61,912 nucleotides of DNA from an uncultured Lachnospiraceae bacterium (lineage in GTDB: Bacteria; Bacillota; Clostridia; Lachnospirales; Lachnospiraceae). Positions 1 to 8,810 of the stretch are shown piece after piece. The stretch is taken from the NCBI GenBank assembly GCA_902760415.1, contig CACWGK010000012.1, positions 1-61,912 on the forward strand, in the 5' to 3' direction. Each line of letters begins with the position of its first letter. Positions within the stretch are counted from its first letter, which is position 1. Made by a program: the position numbers and the translations under genes. The notes beneath the pieces are model-generated. The model saw only the letters and a program-made list of their open reading frames with translations, had not been told where the DNA came from and did not search any database.

Positions 1-14
1 TACATAGCAAGCAG

Positions 15-58
15 TGAGTCACTTTTTACGTCGGACGTAGAAAGTGACTCATTTTTTT
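15..58. repeat. 37-bp TGAGTCA palindrome, copy A (terminator-like)
   Basis: Near-perfect palindrome at 15-51: outer arms TGAGTCA/TGACTCA, central core ACGTCGGACGT, six variable bases on each side. Seven T follow (52-58), so as RNA it would be a strong intrinsic terminator, probably for a gene left of the window (an in-frame TAG lies at 5-7). It belongs to a family with copies near 2441, 7443, 32257, 37117, 52219 and 56973. Confidence 0.85.
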
Positions 59-159
59 ACACTTTTAGAAATGTGTCGCAAAGTCGGTCACGTGTCTGGT
101 TTTGTCTAATTACATCTGGCGCGGTTCGCGTTATCCTCTAACATGAAACAAGAATACAT

Positions 160-344
160 TAGTAAGCTTATATAAATAATTATGAAGACTCCCATTCGAG
201 ACCATAAGCGGTCTCGGCGCTTAGCGATTCACAAGTGCTTGCACGAAGTGAGAGCTTAGCGAGCGAAGCGTCCGCTAGGGCACCGCGCCTGTGCGAGAGC
301 AGAGTCGAGAATGGGAGTCTTCATAATTATCATAAAGCTTACTA
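160..344. repeat. 185-nt inverted-repeat element (MITE-like or structured RNA)
   Basis: A perfect 22-bp inverted repeat pairs 176-197 with 309-330, and an outer 10-bp repeat pairs 160-169 with 335-344. The 111 bases between are GC-richer than the surroundings and hold several hairpins: GAGACC/GGTCTC at 198-203/210-215, GTGC/GCAC near 235-243, TAGCG/CGCTA near 257-277 and GGCGC/GCGCC at 216-220/285-289. No ORF lies inside. It ends about 10 bases before the ribosome site of the MMPL gene, so it is either in that gene's 5' leader or a non-autonomous insertion. I do not recognise a known RNA family. Confidence 0.7.
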
Positions 345-363
345 CGCAAAGTAGAAGGGAGAG

Positions 364-2472
364 ATGAAGATGAAGCTTGGCAAGAAGATTGTTAAACTCA
401 GAATACCGATTCTAATACTTGCCACACTTTTGCTGATTCCAGCAGCAATCGGTTATCTAAAGACCAGAACGAATTATGATATTCTCACATATCTACCAAA
501 GGATATTGAGACTATGAAGGGGCAGAATATCCTGGCCGAGGATTTTGGAACTGGAGCTTTTTCTATGGTGGTCGTAGAAGGGCTTCCTGATAAGGATATC
601 GCCAGTTTGTCAGAAAAAATAGAAAAGGTTGATCATGTGGAGAGGGTTTTATCATATGCATCTATGACAAATGGCGCGATACCTATAGAGGTTCTTCCAG
701 ATGATCTGAGGGAGACGATTCAGCAGGGTGACGCGGATCTCATGATGGTTTTCTATGACACTACACTTTCGGCGGATGAGACACTAAATGCAGTTGAAGA
801 GATTCGTAGCATAGCAGGTGAGAGTGTCTTCATTGGAGGAATGTCAGCAGTAGTTATAGATACAAAAAATCTTAGTGATCATGAAGTACCTATATATGTG
901 GCAATCGCAGTAGTGCTGTGTCTCTTAGTACTGGAACTGAATATGGATTCATTTTTGATTCCTATACTTTTCCTGCTCAGTATCGGATGCGCAATACTTT
1001 ATAACATGGGTTCAAATGTCTTTAAAGGCGAGATATCTTACGTGACTAAGGCTCTTGCAGCAGTACTTCAGCTTGCTGTTACTATGGACTATTCCATATT
1101 CCTGTGGCATAGCTACTGCGCTGAAAAGGAGAAGACAGATGATAATAATACTGCTATGGCAGTGGCGATAGATAATACATTTTCCTCTGTTATAGGAAGT
1201 AGTATTACTACAGTTGCTGGATTTATAGCGCTGATGTTTATGAGCTTTACTCTTGGATTTGATATGGGATTAGTTATGGCGAAGGGGGTTGTGCTGGGTG
1301 TTCTTTCTTGCGTAACCATTTTACCGTCTATGATCCTCATTTTTGATAAAGCTATAGAAAAGACTCGTCATAAATCACTTATGCCGGACTTTTCAAAGAT
1401 CAGTCCTTGGATAGTAAAAAGATTTTATGTGTTTTTAATCATTTTTGCTCTACTGATAGTACCTGCGTATTATGGACAGGCGCACAACAAGGTTTATTAC
1501 AATCTCGACAGTTCGCTTCCTAAAGAGCTGGAGAGCATACAGGCAAATGAGAAACTTGAGAAAGAGTTTAATATGGCGTCAACCCACATGATCCTCCTGG
1601 ATTCGAATCTGGGCGACAAGCAGGTTCGAGAGTTAATTGATGAAGTAAATGCTGTTGATGGCGTTAAGACAACTCTTGGTATACAGGCGCTTGAGGGTGC
1701 GGGACTTCCAAGAGAAATGATGCCTGAAAAGATTGTAGATATACTTGATGATGGCGAGTATCAGTTGCTATTTGTAATGTCGGAATACAAGGTTGCATCT
1801 GACGAAGTAAATGCACAGTGTGACGAGATAAATGACATTATAGATCGCTATGATTCTAAGGGAATGTTAATAGGTGAAGCTCCATGTACTGAGGATCTCA
1901 TAAAGATAACTGACCACGACTTTAATATCGTAAACTCGGTATCTATCGTTTTGGTCGCACTGATTATCATATGTGTTTTTAGATCAGTTTCGCTTCCCGT
2001 ACTTCTTGTTTCGGTTATCGAGTTCGCGATATTTATCAATATGGGAATTCCTCATTACACGGGAGCTACACTTCCATTTGTGGCCTCTATTGTAATCGGA
2101 ACTATCCAGCTTGGCTCAACAGTAGATTATGCGATTCTCATGACGAACAAATATAAAGAAGCGAGAATCAGCGGCATGGATAGAGATAAATCTGTAACAG
2201 CAGCACTTGAGGGTTCTATCAACTCTATATTTGTTTCGGCACTTTCATTTTTTGCAGCTACATTTGGAGTTGGACTCTACTCGAAGATAGATATGATTAG
2301 TTCACTTTGTGTACTTATGGCAAGGGGCGCAATCATAAGCATGTTCGTTGTAATACTTCTGCTTCCTGCAGTACTCAAGGTGTTCGATAAAGTAATAATA
2401 CATACAACGGCAGGCTTTGGAGCAGTTCGCCCAGGTAAAATGAGTCAGCATTTACGTCCGACGTACAGGTGA
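364..2472 (+). CDS. MMPL/RND-family membrane transporter
   Basis: Predicted export protein of the MMPL branch of the RND superfamily, 702 aa. It has the duplicated layout of the family: TM1 at about residues 12-32, an extracytoplasmic loop, a block of about five TM helices (175-335), then a second TM (about 350-370), loop and TM block (525-690). Each block carries the family's membrane Asp-Tyr pair (DYSIFLWH and DYAILMTNKY), thought to take part in proton coupling. GAAGGGAG lies just upstream of the ATG. The last ten codons (from SQHLRPTYR) and the stop are read through a dispersed TGAGTCA palindrome, so the C-terminus may have been remodelled. The next gene encodes a heptad-repeat lipoprotein, a likely partner. 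The substrate cannot be told; lipids or hydrophobic compounds are typical of the family. Confidence 0.9.
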   Translation: MKMKLGKKIVKLRIPILILATLLLIPAAIGYLKTRTNYDILTYLPKDIETMKGQNILAEDFGTGAFSMVVVEGLPDKDIASLSEKIEKVDHVERVLSYASMTNGAIPIEVLPDDLRETIQQGDADLMMVFYDTTLSADETLNAVEEIRSIAGESVFIGGMSAVVIDTKNLSDHEVPIYVAIAVVLCLLVLELNMDSFLIPILFLLSIGCAILYNMGSNVFKGEISYVTKALAAVLQLAVTMDYSIFLWHSYCAEKEKTDDNNTAMAVAIDNTFSSVIGSSITTVAGFIALMFMSFTLGFDMGLVMAKGVVLGVLSCVTILPSMILIFDKAIEKTRHKSLMPDFSKISPWIVKRFYVFLIIFALLIVPAYYGQAHNKVYYNLDSSLPKELESIQANEKLEKEFNMASTHMILLDSNLGDKQVRELIDEVNAVDGVKTTLGIQALEGAGLPREMMPEKIVDILDDGEYQLLFVMSEYKVASDEVNAQCDEINDIIDRYDSKGMLIGEAPCTEDLIKITDHDFNIVNSVSIVLVALIIICVFRSVSLPVLLVSVIEFAIFINMGIPHYTGATLPFVASIVIGTIQLGSTVDYAILMTNKYKEARISGMDRDKSVTAALEGSINSIFVSALSFFAATFGVGLYSKIDMISSLCVLMARGAIISMFVVILLLPAVLKVFDKVIIHTTAGFGAVRPGKMSQHLRPTYR

Positions 2473-2517
2473 CTCAAAAATGAGTCACCTTGCACGTCGG
2501 ACGTGGGAAGTGACTCA
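2441..2517. repeat. TGAGTCA palindrome doublet, copy B
   Basis: Two units in inverted orientation: 2441-2476 (36 bp, one base shorter than usual) and 2481-2517 (37 bp), joined by AAAA. Each has the TGAGTCA/TGACTCA arms and an ACGTCSGACGT core. The first unit overlaps the last codons and stop of the MMPL gene (stop at 2470-2472). No strong T-run follows the second unit. Confidence 0.85.
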
Positions 2518-2540
2518 TTATTAAGAAAGGAAGATGAATT

Positions 2541-4991
2541 ATGAAGAATTCGTATTATATAAATAGAAGAAGAACTATTGCAGCGGCTATGAGTGTTATG
2601 ATGATTGGAAGCCTTGCTGCTTGTGGTACAACTGATACAGCAAAGTCTATAGATACTGAAGGTGTTCAGGCAGCATCTGATGAGGAGGAGCTTACTGAGA
2701 CTCTAACAAAGTCTCTTGGCCTTAGCTCTGGAACGGATGCAGAGAATGAAGTCGATAAAGAGGAGACGGTTTATCTCATTTCTGATGCATCAGGAAATGT
2801 GGAGGATACCATAGTTGATGAATGGCTGAAGAACCCAGAGGGTAAGGATGTTCTAAATGATGTATCTCGATTGAGTGACATAGAAAATGTAAAGGGTGAA
2901 GAGTCATTTGAACAAGATAAGACCAAGCTTACATGGCAGGCTGGCGGCTCCGATATATATTATCAGGGACATACGGATGCCGAATCTCCTGTATCGGTTA
3001 AGGTGAAGTATTATCTGGATGGCAAGGAAATGAGTCCGGAGGATATGGCAGGCAAGTCGGGACATGTGAAGATTAGGTACGAATACGAGAATGCTTCAAA
3101 AGAAGGCGACGTATATACCCCATTTGTGATGGCAACAGGAATGACACTGGATATGAATCATTTTGCAAATGTTACTGGTGAAAATGCCAGGGTTATATCC
3201 GATGGTTCAAGATATATGGTTGTTGGATATGGTATGCCTGGACTTGAAGATAGTCTGAATCTGGATAGTATTATAAATAATGAGGAAGATAAAGATTCAC
3301 TGAATCTTGATATCCCAGACTACTTCGAAGTTGAGGCGGATGCAACGGACTTTCAGCTTGGCATGACTGTAACAGTTGCAAGTGTTGAAACTCTTGGAGA
3401 AGATGATATAGATATAAATGATGCTGAGGAGGAGATAGAGGATCTAGCAAACCAGTATCAGACGGGAATGAATTCACTGGTAGAAGGTATTGAAGAATAT
3501 ACAGATGGAGTCGACCAGGTTGCATCAGGTGTTGATACACTGTACTCAGGTAGCTCGACGCTTTACTCGGGAGCTGGAACTTTGAAAAGTGGAATTGAAA
3601 GCGCTGCATCCGGAGCTGACACAATAAAGACTAGCCTTGATACTGCATACTCAGGATCTAAGACAATCAGTGATGGAGCGTCTGCTGTAAATGATGGCGC
3701 TGCCTCTCTTAGTTCTGGAGCTTCGAGCGCTTACGAAGGAGCAAAGCAGGTAAGTGATGGAGCGGCGGAGCTGAATAATGCAGTTCAGGCTATCTCATTA
3801 CCAGATGTATCATCCATGGCTAGTTCCTCAGTAGACGAGGCTACCAAGGAGTCGATTAAGCAGGCAGCTGAGTCTACCCTTGGAACAGATACAGCTTCTT
3901 ATGTGGGAAATGCTGTTACAAATGCAGTTAGTGGAGCAGTAAATAATGATACAGTCAGTCAGGTAGTAGCTTATCAGACAAATGGTGCTGCAGCAGTAGA
4001 AACAGCGGCAACAGCTGCAGGAAGTAGTCAGATGTCAAATGCGGCGAGTGCAGCGGCAAGTGCAGCCGGCTCTTCAAGCTACACAACTTCTACAAATGCA
4101 GCTTCACTTTCTGCTGTAAAAGGTCAGATAGCAGATGCACTAACAGCTCAGTATGTTGCGGCTGGTTACGACAAAGCAACGGCTGCTGCACAGGCTTCGG
4201 CTGCAGCAGATGCTATGGTAAATGGCATATACCAGGCAGGATATGGTGATGGCTATGGAACAGCTTATTGCACAGGCTATGGTCAGGGTTATGCAGCTGA
4301 ATATCAGACATACCTGACAGAGTTCAACAAATATATAGGACAGGTTACAGCAGCATTTCAGGGCGATTCATTTGGAGGAACTATTACAAATGTAGCAAAT
4401 GCCTACGCAGGCGCTGGAGCTCAGGTGACTCTCGGAAAGGTTGGCGAAAGCATGAGTGCATTCTCTACTAAGCTTGATACTCTGAAGGCTGGCACACAGA
4501 GTCTTGCAGATGGATCAGCAAGCCTTACTTCAGGTCTTGATACTCTTAAGACTGGAGCAGGAACACTTGCTTCTGGAACATCAACTCTATCTAGCGGAAC
4601 ACAGAGTCTTACCGAGGGACTCTCTCAGCTTGATACTGGAGCAGGAACACTTCAAAGCGGTATGAGCGAGCTGAAATCAGGTTCTGCTACATTGTATAGT
4701 GGAACAGAGACTTTATATAACGGCGTTAGCGAGCTGAAGTCAGGAACAGATACATTATCCGCTAATAGTTCGAAGCTTAATGACGGAGCAGGTGAACTTA
4801 AGGATGCTACTGATGAACTGATAGATAAGCTAAATGAAACTGAAGACGGAGTTGATAGCTTCGTAGAAAATGTCAATAGTATTAAGGCAGCAGCCCGCGA
4901 TTACAAGTCATTTGGCGGAGCAGCAAGCGATACTACAACTAGCACCAAGTTTATTATCAAGGTTGGCGGAGTTGAGACAGCAAATAAATAG
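2541..4991 (+). CDS. Heptad-repeat lipoprotein (YhgE/Pip-like repeats)
   Basis: Putative surface lipoprotein, 816 aa, unknown molecular role. It has a signal peptide with lipobox LAAC (lipid-attachment Cys28), a mixed region to about residue 310, then two long blocks (about 315-420 and 640-780) of seven-residue repeats of the xxxLxxG type (SGTETLYNG, SGADTIKTS and similar). These are found in YhgE/Pip-type proteins and form long helical rods. The middle (about 425-620) is Ala/Ser-rich with a Gly/Tyr-rich stretch. Unlike typical YhgE/Pip proteins I see no C-terminal membrane helices. The start has AGAAAGGAAG upstream. It follows the MMPL exporter by 68 bases and ends at its own terminator, suggesting a periplasmic-like adaptor or tether for that exporter (inference). 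Confidence 0.75.
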   Translation: MKNSYYINRRRTIAAAMSVMMIGSLAACGTTDTAKSIDTEGVQAASDEEELTETLTKSLGLSSGTDAENEVDKEETVYLISDASGNVEDTIVDEWLKNPEGKDVLNDVSRLSDIENVKGEESFEQDKTKLTWQAGGSDIYYQGHTDAESPVSVKVKYYLDGKEMSPEDMAGKSGHVKIRYEYENASKEGDVYTPFVMATGMTLDMNHFANVTGENARVISDGSRYMVVGYGMPGLEDSLNLDSIINNEEDKDSLNLDIPDYFEVEADATDFQLGMTVTVASVETLGEDDIDINDAEEEIEDLANQYQTGMNSLVEGIEEYTDGVDQVASGVDTLYSGSSTLYSGAGTLKSGIESAASGADTIKTSLDTAYSGSKTISDGASAVNDGAASLSSGASSAYEGAKQVSDGAAELNNAVQAISLPDVSSMASSSVDEATKESIKQAAESTLGTDTASYVGNAVTNAVSGAVNNDTVSQVVAYQTNGAAAVETAATAAGSSQMSNAASAAASAAGSSSYTTSTNAASLSAVKGQIADALTAQYVAAGYDKATAAAQASAAADAMVNGIYQAGYGDGYGTAYCTGYGQGYAAEYQTYLTEFNKYIGQVTAAFQGDSFGGTITNVANAYAGAGAQVTLGKVGESMSAFSTKLDTLKAGTQSLADGSASLTSGLDTLKTGAGTLASGTSTLSSGTQSLTEGLSQLDTGAGTLQSGMSELKSGSATLYSGTETLYNGVSELKSGTDTLSANSSKLNDGAGELKDATDELIDKLNETEDGVDSFVENVNSIKAAARDYKSFGGAASDTTTSTKFIIKVGGVETANK

Positions 4992-5029
4992 TTTTAATGT
5001 GAATAGATTCCTAGAAAAAGGATTAAGGA

Positions 5030-5067
5030 AAATGTGCGGTGGAGATGTCTTCACTGCACATTTTTTT
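5030..5067 (+). terminator. Intrinsic terminator after the heptad-repeat lipoprotein
   Basis: Stem AAATGTGC (5030-5037) with GCACATTT (5056-5063), extended by an inner GTG/CAC, followed by a T-run through 5067. Confidence 0.85.
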
Positions 5068-5165
5068 GTGTTTCTTATATCATAAAAATGTAGTAAAATA
5101 TAACAGTATTTGCTGGTTTATGAAATACTAGATTTTATATGCTTATGGAGGCGAATAACTATAGA

Positions 5166-6398
5166 ATGAATACTAAAAGATTTAAGACGGTTGGTAAAGT
5201 TTCTTCAAAAGTTTTAGCGGTTATAATATCATTTGCAATTGTTTTAACTCTATCACTTGAACCGAGTCTAGATTCAAATGCAGTTGGCTGGAAAGGTAAT
5301 GATTCTGGCTGGTGGTACGAAGAATCTGACGGGTCATATCCATCAGAAAGCTGGAAGCAGATTGATGGGATATGGTATTATTTTGATGCAGCTGGTTATA
5401 TGGTGACTGGCTGGAGAAAGATAAGTGGAGTATATTATTACTTTGAATCTAGCGGAGCTATGGCCGCGGATAAGTGGATCGGCGACTATTATGTAGATGC
5501 ATCTGGTGCCTGGACGGAGACAGCTGGTAGTACTGGCTGGGTTATGAGGGGCGGTAAATGGTATTTCTACAATGAAGATGGTTCTGCGGCAACTGGCTGG
5601 AAGAAGTCGGGCCGTGACTGGTATTATCTGGATGCGGATGGTAGTACTCACACAGGCTGGCTTTCTGATGGCGGTGATTGGTACTATATGGATTCAGATG
5701 GAAAAATGAGTGTGGACTGGATCTGGGATGGTTCAGCCTGGTATCTTATGAGCTCCGAAGGAAAATGGATAAGTGACAGTAAGATTATCTATCTGACCTT
5801 TGATGATGGTCCAGGACCTTACACTCAGAGACTTCTGGATATCCTTGATAGAAATGGAGTGAAAGCAACATTTTTCGTGACTGCTGCGTACCCGGAATAT
5901 TCCTATCTGATCGGTACTGAATATAATGCCGGACATTCTATCGGTGTTCATACATATACACATAATTACCGGAAGATTTATTCCAGCGAGGCTGCTTACT
6001 GGAGTGACTTTGAGAGAATGGAAAGCGTTATTCAGGCGCAGACTGGATCAAGAACAAATATGTTCCGTTTTCCAGGAGGAAGTTCAAATATGGTAAGCTC
6101 TTTCAACGAAGGCGTTATGACCAGACTTACGACTCAGGCAACGCAGAAGGGCTATACATATTATGACTGGAATGTGCTTAGTGGAGATGCGGGAGATACT
6201 ACAGATAGTAGTGAGATATATACGAATCTGGTTAATGGTGTCAAGTCGCATAACGAGAGCGTGATCCTATGTCATGATATCAAGGACTATACGATAGACG
6301 CTGTGGAGGATTTTATCCCTTGGGCTTTGTCAAATGGCTATACATTCCTGCCACTCAGTGAGAATAGTATTACAGCACATCATACTGTACATAATTAA
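5166..6398 (+). CDS. Secreted polysaccharide deacetylase with cell-wall-binding repeats
   Basis: Exported enzyme likely to remove N- or O-acetyl groups from peptidoglycan or another wall glycan, about 410 aa. A signal peptide (about residues 10-40) is followed by five or six aromatic choline-binding-like repeats (WYYFD, GWKKSGRDWYYLD, DWYYMDSDGKM) to about residue 205, then a NodB domain with TFDDGPG (metal/catalytic Asp pair), HTYTH (metal His), RFPGGSS, DWNVLSGDA and ILCHD. All catalytic motifs look intact. ATG at 5166 is preferred (GGAGG at 5147-5151, spacing somewhat long). ATG 5139 would put that Shine-Dalgarno inside the gene. It shares the binding-repeat type with the NlpC/P60 hydrolase at 53032. 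Confidence 0.88.
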   Translation: MNTKRFKTVGKVSSKVLAVIISFAIVLTLSLEPSLDSNAVGWKGNDSGWWYEESDGSYPSESWKQIDGIWYYFDAAGYMVTGWRKISGVYYYFESSGAMAADKWIGDYYVDASGAWTETAGSTGWVMRGGKWYFYNEDGSAATGWKKSGRDWYYLDADGSTHTGWLSDGGDWYYMDSDGKMSVDWIWDGSAWYLMSSEGKWISDSKIIYLTFDDGPGPYTQRLLDILDRNGVKATFFVTAAYPEYSYLIGTEYNAGHSIGVHTYTHNYRKIYSSEAAYWSDFERMESVIQAQTGSRTNMFRFPGGSSNMVSSFNEGVMTRLTTQATQKGYTYYDWNVLSGDAGDTTDSSEIYTNLVNGVKSHNESVILCHDIKDYTIDAVEDFIPWALSNGYTFLPLSENSITAHHTVHN

Positions 6399-6451
6399 TG
6401 GTAAAGGGGCGAGTCCCTGCATTTTGAGTTTTATATAGGGGGTTACTACAA

Positions 6452-6952
6452 ATGACTAAGAAGATTGATTACAAGAGATCAGACTACATTAACTGGGATC
6501 AGTATTTTATGGGAGTTGCTCTTCTGTCTGCAGAGAGAAGCAAGGATCCTAGTACTCAGGTTGGTGCTTGTATCGTAGGCGAGGACAACCGTATCCTGTC
6601 CATGGGATACAATGGTATGCCACGTGGCTGTGATGATGACGATATGCCATGGGGCAGAGATGGAGCGGCACTCGATAGCAAGTATGTCTTTGTATGTCAC
6701 GCTGAGTTAAATGCCATACTGAATTATCATGGTACAGGTAATCTGAAGGGTGCTAGAGTGTATGTTACACTTTTCCCTTGTAATGAATGTGCGAAGGCTA
6801 TAATCCAGAGTGGTATCTCTGAGATAATCTATATGTCAGATAAATATGCAGATTCTGAAAGCACTATTGCTTCAAAGAAGATGTTTGATATGACAGGTAT
6901 TAAGTATCGCAAGTATGAGCCTGCTGGACGAGATATAGTGATAAGCATATAA
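6452..6952 (+). CDS. dCMP deaminase family protein (ComEB-like)
   Basis: Zinc-dependent deoxycytidylate deaminase, 166 aa, predicted to convert dCMP to dUMP for dTMP synthesis. Zinc and catalytic motifs are intact: HAELNAIL at about residues 82-89 and PCNEC at about 109-113. The N-terminal DPSTQVGACIV and GYNGMPRGCDDDD segments match dCMP deaminases and ComEB rather than cytidine deaminase. GGGGG precedes the ATG by eight bases. It stands alone between the deacetylase and tsaE. The length is normal for the family. Confidence 0.92.
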   Translation: MTKKIDYKRSDYINWDQYFMGVALLSAERSKDPSTQVGACIVGEDNRILSMGYNGMPRGCDDDDMPWGRDGAALDSKYVFVCHAELNAILNYHGTGNLKGARVYVTLFPCNECAKAIIQSGISEIIYMSDKYADSESTIASKKMFDMTGIKYRKYEPAGRDIVISI

Positions 6953-7011
6953 GATTTATGCTGAACTTGGCTCTCTTGGAGGGCAAAATAAATGGACGGA
7001 AGAATTGATAA

Positions 7012-7437
7012 ATGGAAGAATTATTTGAAAGCTTTAGTCGTGAAGACACATTTGAATATGCAAAAAAGCTGGGCGAGGCAGCAAAACCAGGAGATGTATT
7101 CTGCTTAAGTGGAGATCTTGGCGTTGGTAAAACTGTTTTCGCACAAGGGTTTGGAGCGGGACTTGGGATAACAGAACCAATGTCCAGCCCAACATTTACT
7201 ATACTTCAGGAATACACAGAGGGACGTCTTCCTCTATATCATTACGATGTATATCGCGTGGGCGATGTAGATGAAATGGAGGAGACAGGGTTCTACGAAT
7301 ATGTGGGAGGCGATGGAGTCGCGCTTATCGAATGGGCTGAACTCATCGAAGAAATCATACCGAAGAACGCTCGTCATATAATAATTAAGAAAGACGTTGA
7401 AAAAGGGTTCGATTACCGAACTATATTAGTTAATTAA
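7012..7437 (+). CDS. tsaE: tRNA t6A biosynthesis ATPase TsaE
   Basis: ATPase of the TsaB-TsaD-TsaE complex that makes N6-threonylcarbamoyladenosine at position 37 of ANN-decoding tRNAs, 141 aa (usual size). Walker A is GDLGVGKT at about residues 33-40. The family segments SSPTFTILQEY, YHYDVYR and LIEWAE are present. It ends just before palindrome copy C, which probably terminates its transcript and separates it from rimI. Confidence 0.95.
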   Translation: MEELFESFSREDTFEYAKKLGEAAKPGDVFCLSGDLGVGKTVFAQGFGAGLGITEPMSSPTFTILQEYTEGRLPLYHYDVYRVGDVDEMEETGFYEYVGGDGVALIEWAELIEEIIPKNARHIIIKKDVEKGFDYRTILVN

Positions 7438-7442
7438 AAAAA

Positions 7443-7485
7443 TGAGTCACTTTTTACGTCCGACGTAACAAGTGACTCATTTTTT
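7443..7485. terminator. TGAGTCA palindrome, copy C (bidirectional-type terminator)
   Basis: A 37-bp unit at 7443-7479 with arms TGAGTCA/TGACTCA and core ACGTCCGACGT. A run of A precedes it and TTTTTT follows (7480-7485), the layout of an intrinsic terminator usable in both directions. It lies between tsaE and rimI. Confidence 0.85.
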
Positions 7486-7510
7486 GAGAATTAGGAAAAT
7501 AGAGGGAATT

Positions 7511-7924
7511 ATGTCGATATTTCAGGATATAGCAAAACTGGAGAAAGATAACTTCTCGGATGCGTGGAGTGAGAAGAGTCTGGAAGATACATTTGAATAT
7601 GATTATAACCATCTTCTGGTTGAAAAAAGAGATGGGAAGGTAGTTGGCTACGTTATCTACTCGGATGTTCAGGGGGAGGCAGAGCTTCTAAGGATTGCAG
7701 TAGATAAGGCTTACCGCCGCCGTGGAATAGCGGCTCTTCTTATGCAGAACATGCTGGATGAACTGACTGAATCAGGAGCGGAGAGAGTAAGTCTCGAAGT
7801 TAGAGCTCACAATATATCAGCTGTAACGCTCTATAAAAAGTTTGGCTTTATCGACATATTTATAAGAGAAAACTACTACACAGATCCGGTAGATGATGCG
7901 CTTATCTTTCAACTCCATTTCTGA
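7511..7924 (+). CDS. rimI: GNAT N-acetyltransferase, RimI-like
   Basis: GNAT acetyltransferase of about 137 aa, probably the RimI-type enzyme that acetylates the N-terminus of ribosomal protein S18. The acetyl-CoA-binding signature RRRGIAALL lies at about residues 68-76, followed by the LEVRAHNISAVTLYKKFGF strand-helix typical of RimI. ATG 7511 is chosen because AGAGGG sits 4-10 bases upstream. A longer reading from 7472 would start inside repeat C. It lies between tsaE and tsaB, as in many Firmicutes, but in the order tsaE-rimI-tsaB. Confidence 0.88.
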   Translation: MSIFQDIAKLEKDNFSDAWSEKSLEDTFEYDYNHLLVEKRDGKVVGYVIYSDVQGEAELLRIAVDKAYRRRGIAALLMQNMLDELTESGAERVSLEVRAHNISAVTLYKKFGFIDIFIRENYYTDPVDDALIFQLHF

Positions 7925-7966
7925 AAGAGTGAAAGTATAAAGTATAACCACCCCAAGGCGACTCGC

Positions 7967-7995
7967 TTGTCAGTGTGTGAGGAATAAGGTAAAAT
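7967..7995 (+). promoter_or_regulatory. Promoter of tsaB
   Basis: TTGTCA at 7967-7972, a 17-bp spacer and TAAAAT at 7990-7995. The element and its flanks (CTCGCTTGTCA ... GAATAAGGTA) closely match the promoter before rnz at 12650, while other promoters here share only the hexamers. Confidence 0.75.
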
Positions 7996-8037
7996 GAAAT
8001 CCAAATGCGACTATTCTTTTTTTGAAAGGACATAGAA

Positions 8038-8793
8038 ATGAATATACTTGGAATAGATAGTTCTGGCATGGTGGCATCGGTTGCCATCGTATCAGATGAT
8101 GTAGTAATAGCTGAATATACAATGAATCACAAGAAGACTCATTCGGAGACTCTTCTTCCTATGATTGATGAGATAGTAAAGACTTCGGAAATGAAGCTCG
8201 AAGATCTTGATGCGATTGCGATTGCTTCAGGTCCTGGCTCCTTTACAGGTCTTCGAATAGGCGCAGCTACAGCAAAGGGGCTGGCTCTCGCTATAGATAA
8301 ACCAATAGTTCCTGTGAAAACCTGTGAAGGTCTTGCGTACAATATGTGGGGGGCTGATGGTCTTGTCTGTCCTATTATAGATGCAAGAAGAAATCAGGTA
8401 TATACAGGCTTATATCAGGTCCAGGGTAATGTGGAAGTAGTTATGGAACAGACACCTATGGATATTCATGAGTTGATTGAATATATCAACAAAGCCGCTC
8501 ACACAGTTAGTAGTGAATCGATACTAAGTGGTAATACTGAAATATCTCGACTAGGTGATCCGCTTACAGTTACATTTCTTGGTGATGGGGTTCCAATCTA
8601 TGAAGAAACTATATGGCTGGAAACAAAGGTTCCATGTAAGATGGCACCTGCCAATATGAATCGTCAGCGCGGAGCTAGTATAGCGGCGTATGGAGCTACG
8701 CTATACAAGGAAGGCAAGTATATAAATGCTGATGATTTTGCGCCAGATTATCTAAGAAAATCTCAGGCGGAACGCGTGAGAGATGGCGAATAG
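8038..8793 (+). CDS. tsaB: tRNA t6A biosynthesis protein TsaB
   Basis: Inactive ASKHA-fold paralogue of TsaD that scaffolds the t6A complex, 251 aa. The N-terminal ILGIDSSG, the SGPGSFTGLRIG signature (about residues 63-74) and PIIDARRNQVYTG are diagnostic. GAAAGGA lies upstream of the ATG. It has its own promoter at 7967 and is followed after 17 bases by a lipoprotein gene, so it probably heads a three-gene transcript ending at the terminator at 11661. Confidence 0.95.
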   Translation: MNILGIDSSGMVASVAIVSDDVVIAEYTMNHKKTHSETLLPMIDEIVKTSEMKLEDLDAIAIASGPGSFTGLRIGAATAKGLALAIDKPIVPVKTCEGLAYNMWGADGLVCPIIDARRNQVYTGLYQVQGNVEVVMEQTPMDIHELIEYINKAAHTVSSESILSGNTEISRLGDPLTVTFLGDGVPIYEETIWLETKVPCKMAPANMNRQRGASIAAYGATLYKEGKYINADDFAPDYLRKSQAERVRDGE

Positions 8794-8810
8794 TTTAGGA
8801 AGGTTAATAA

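Noticed and set aside
4870-5085. 71-codon plus-strand frame overlapping the end of the heptad-repeat gene
   Set aside because: No ribosome site and it runs straight through the terminator hairpin at 5030-5067.
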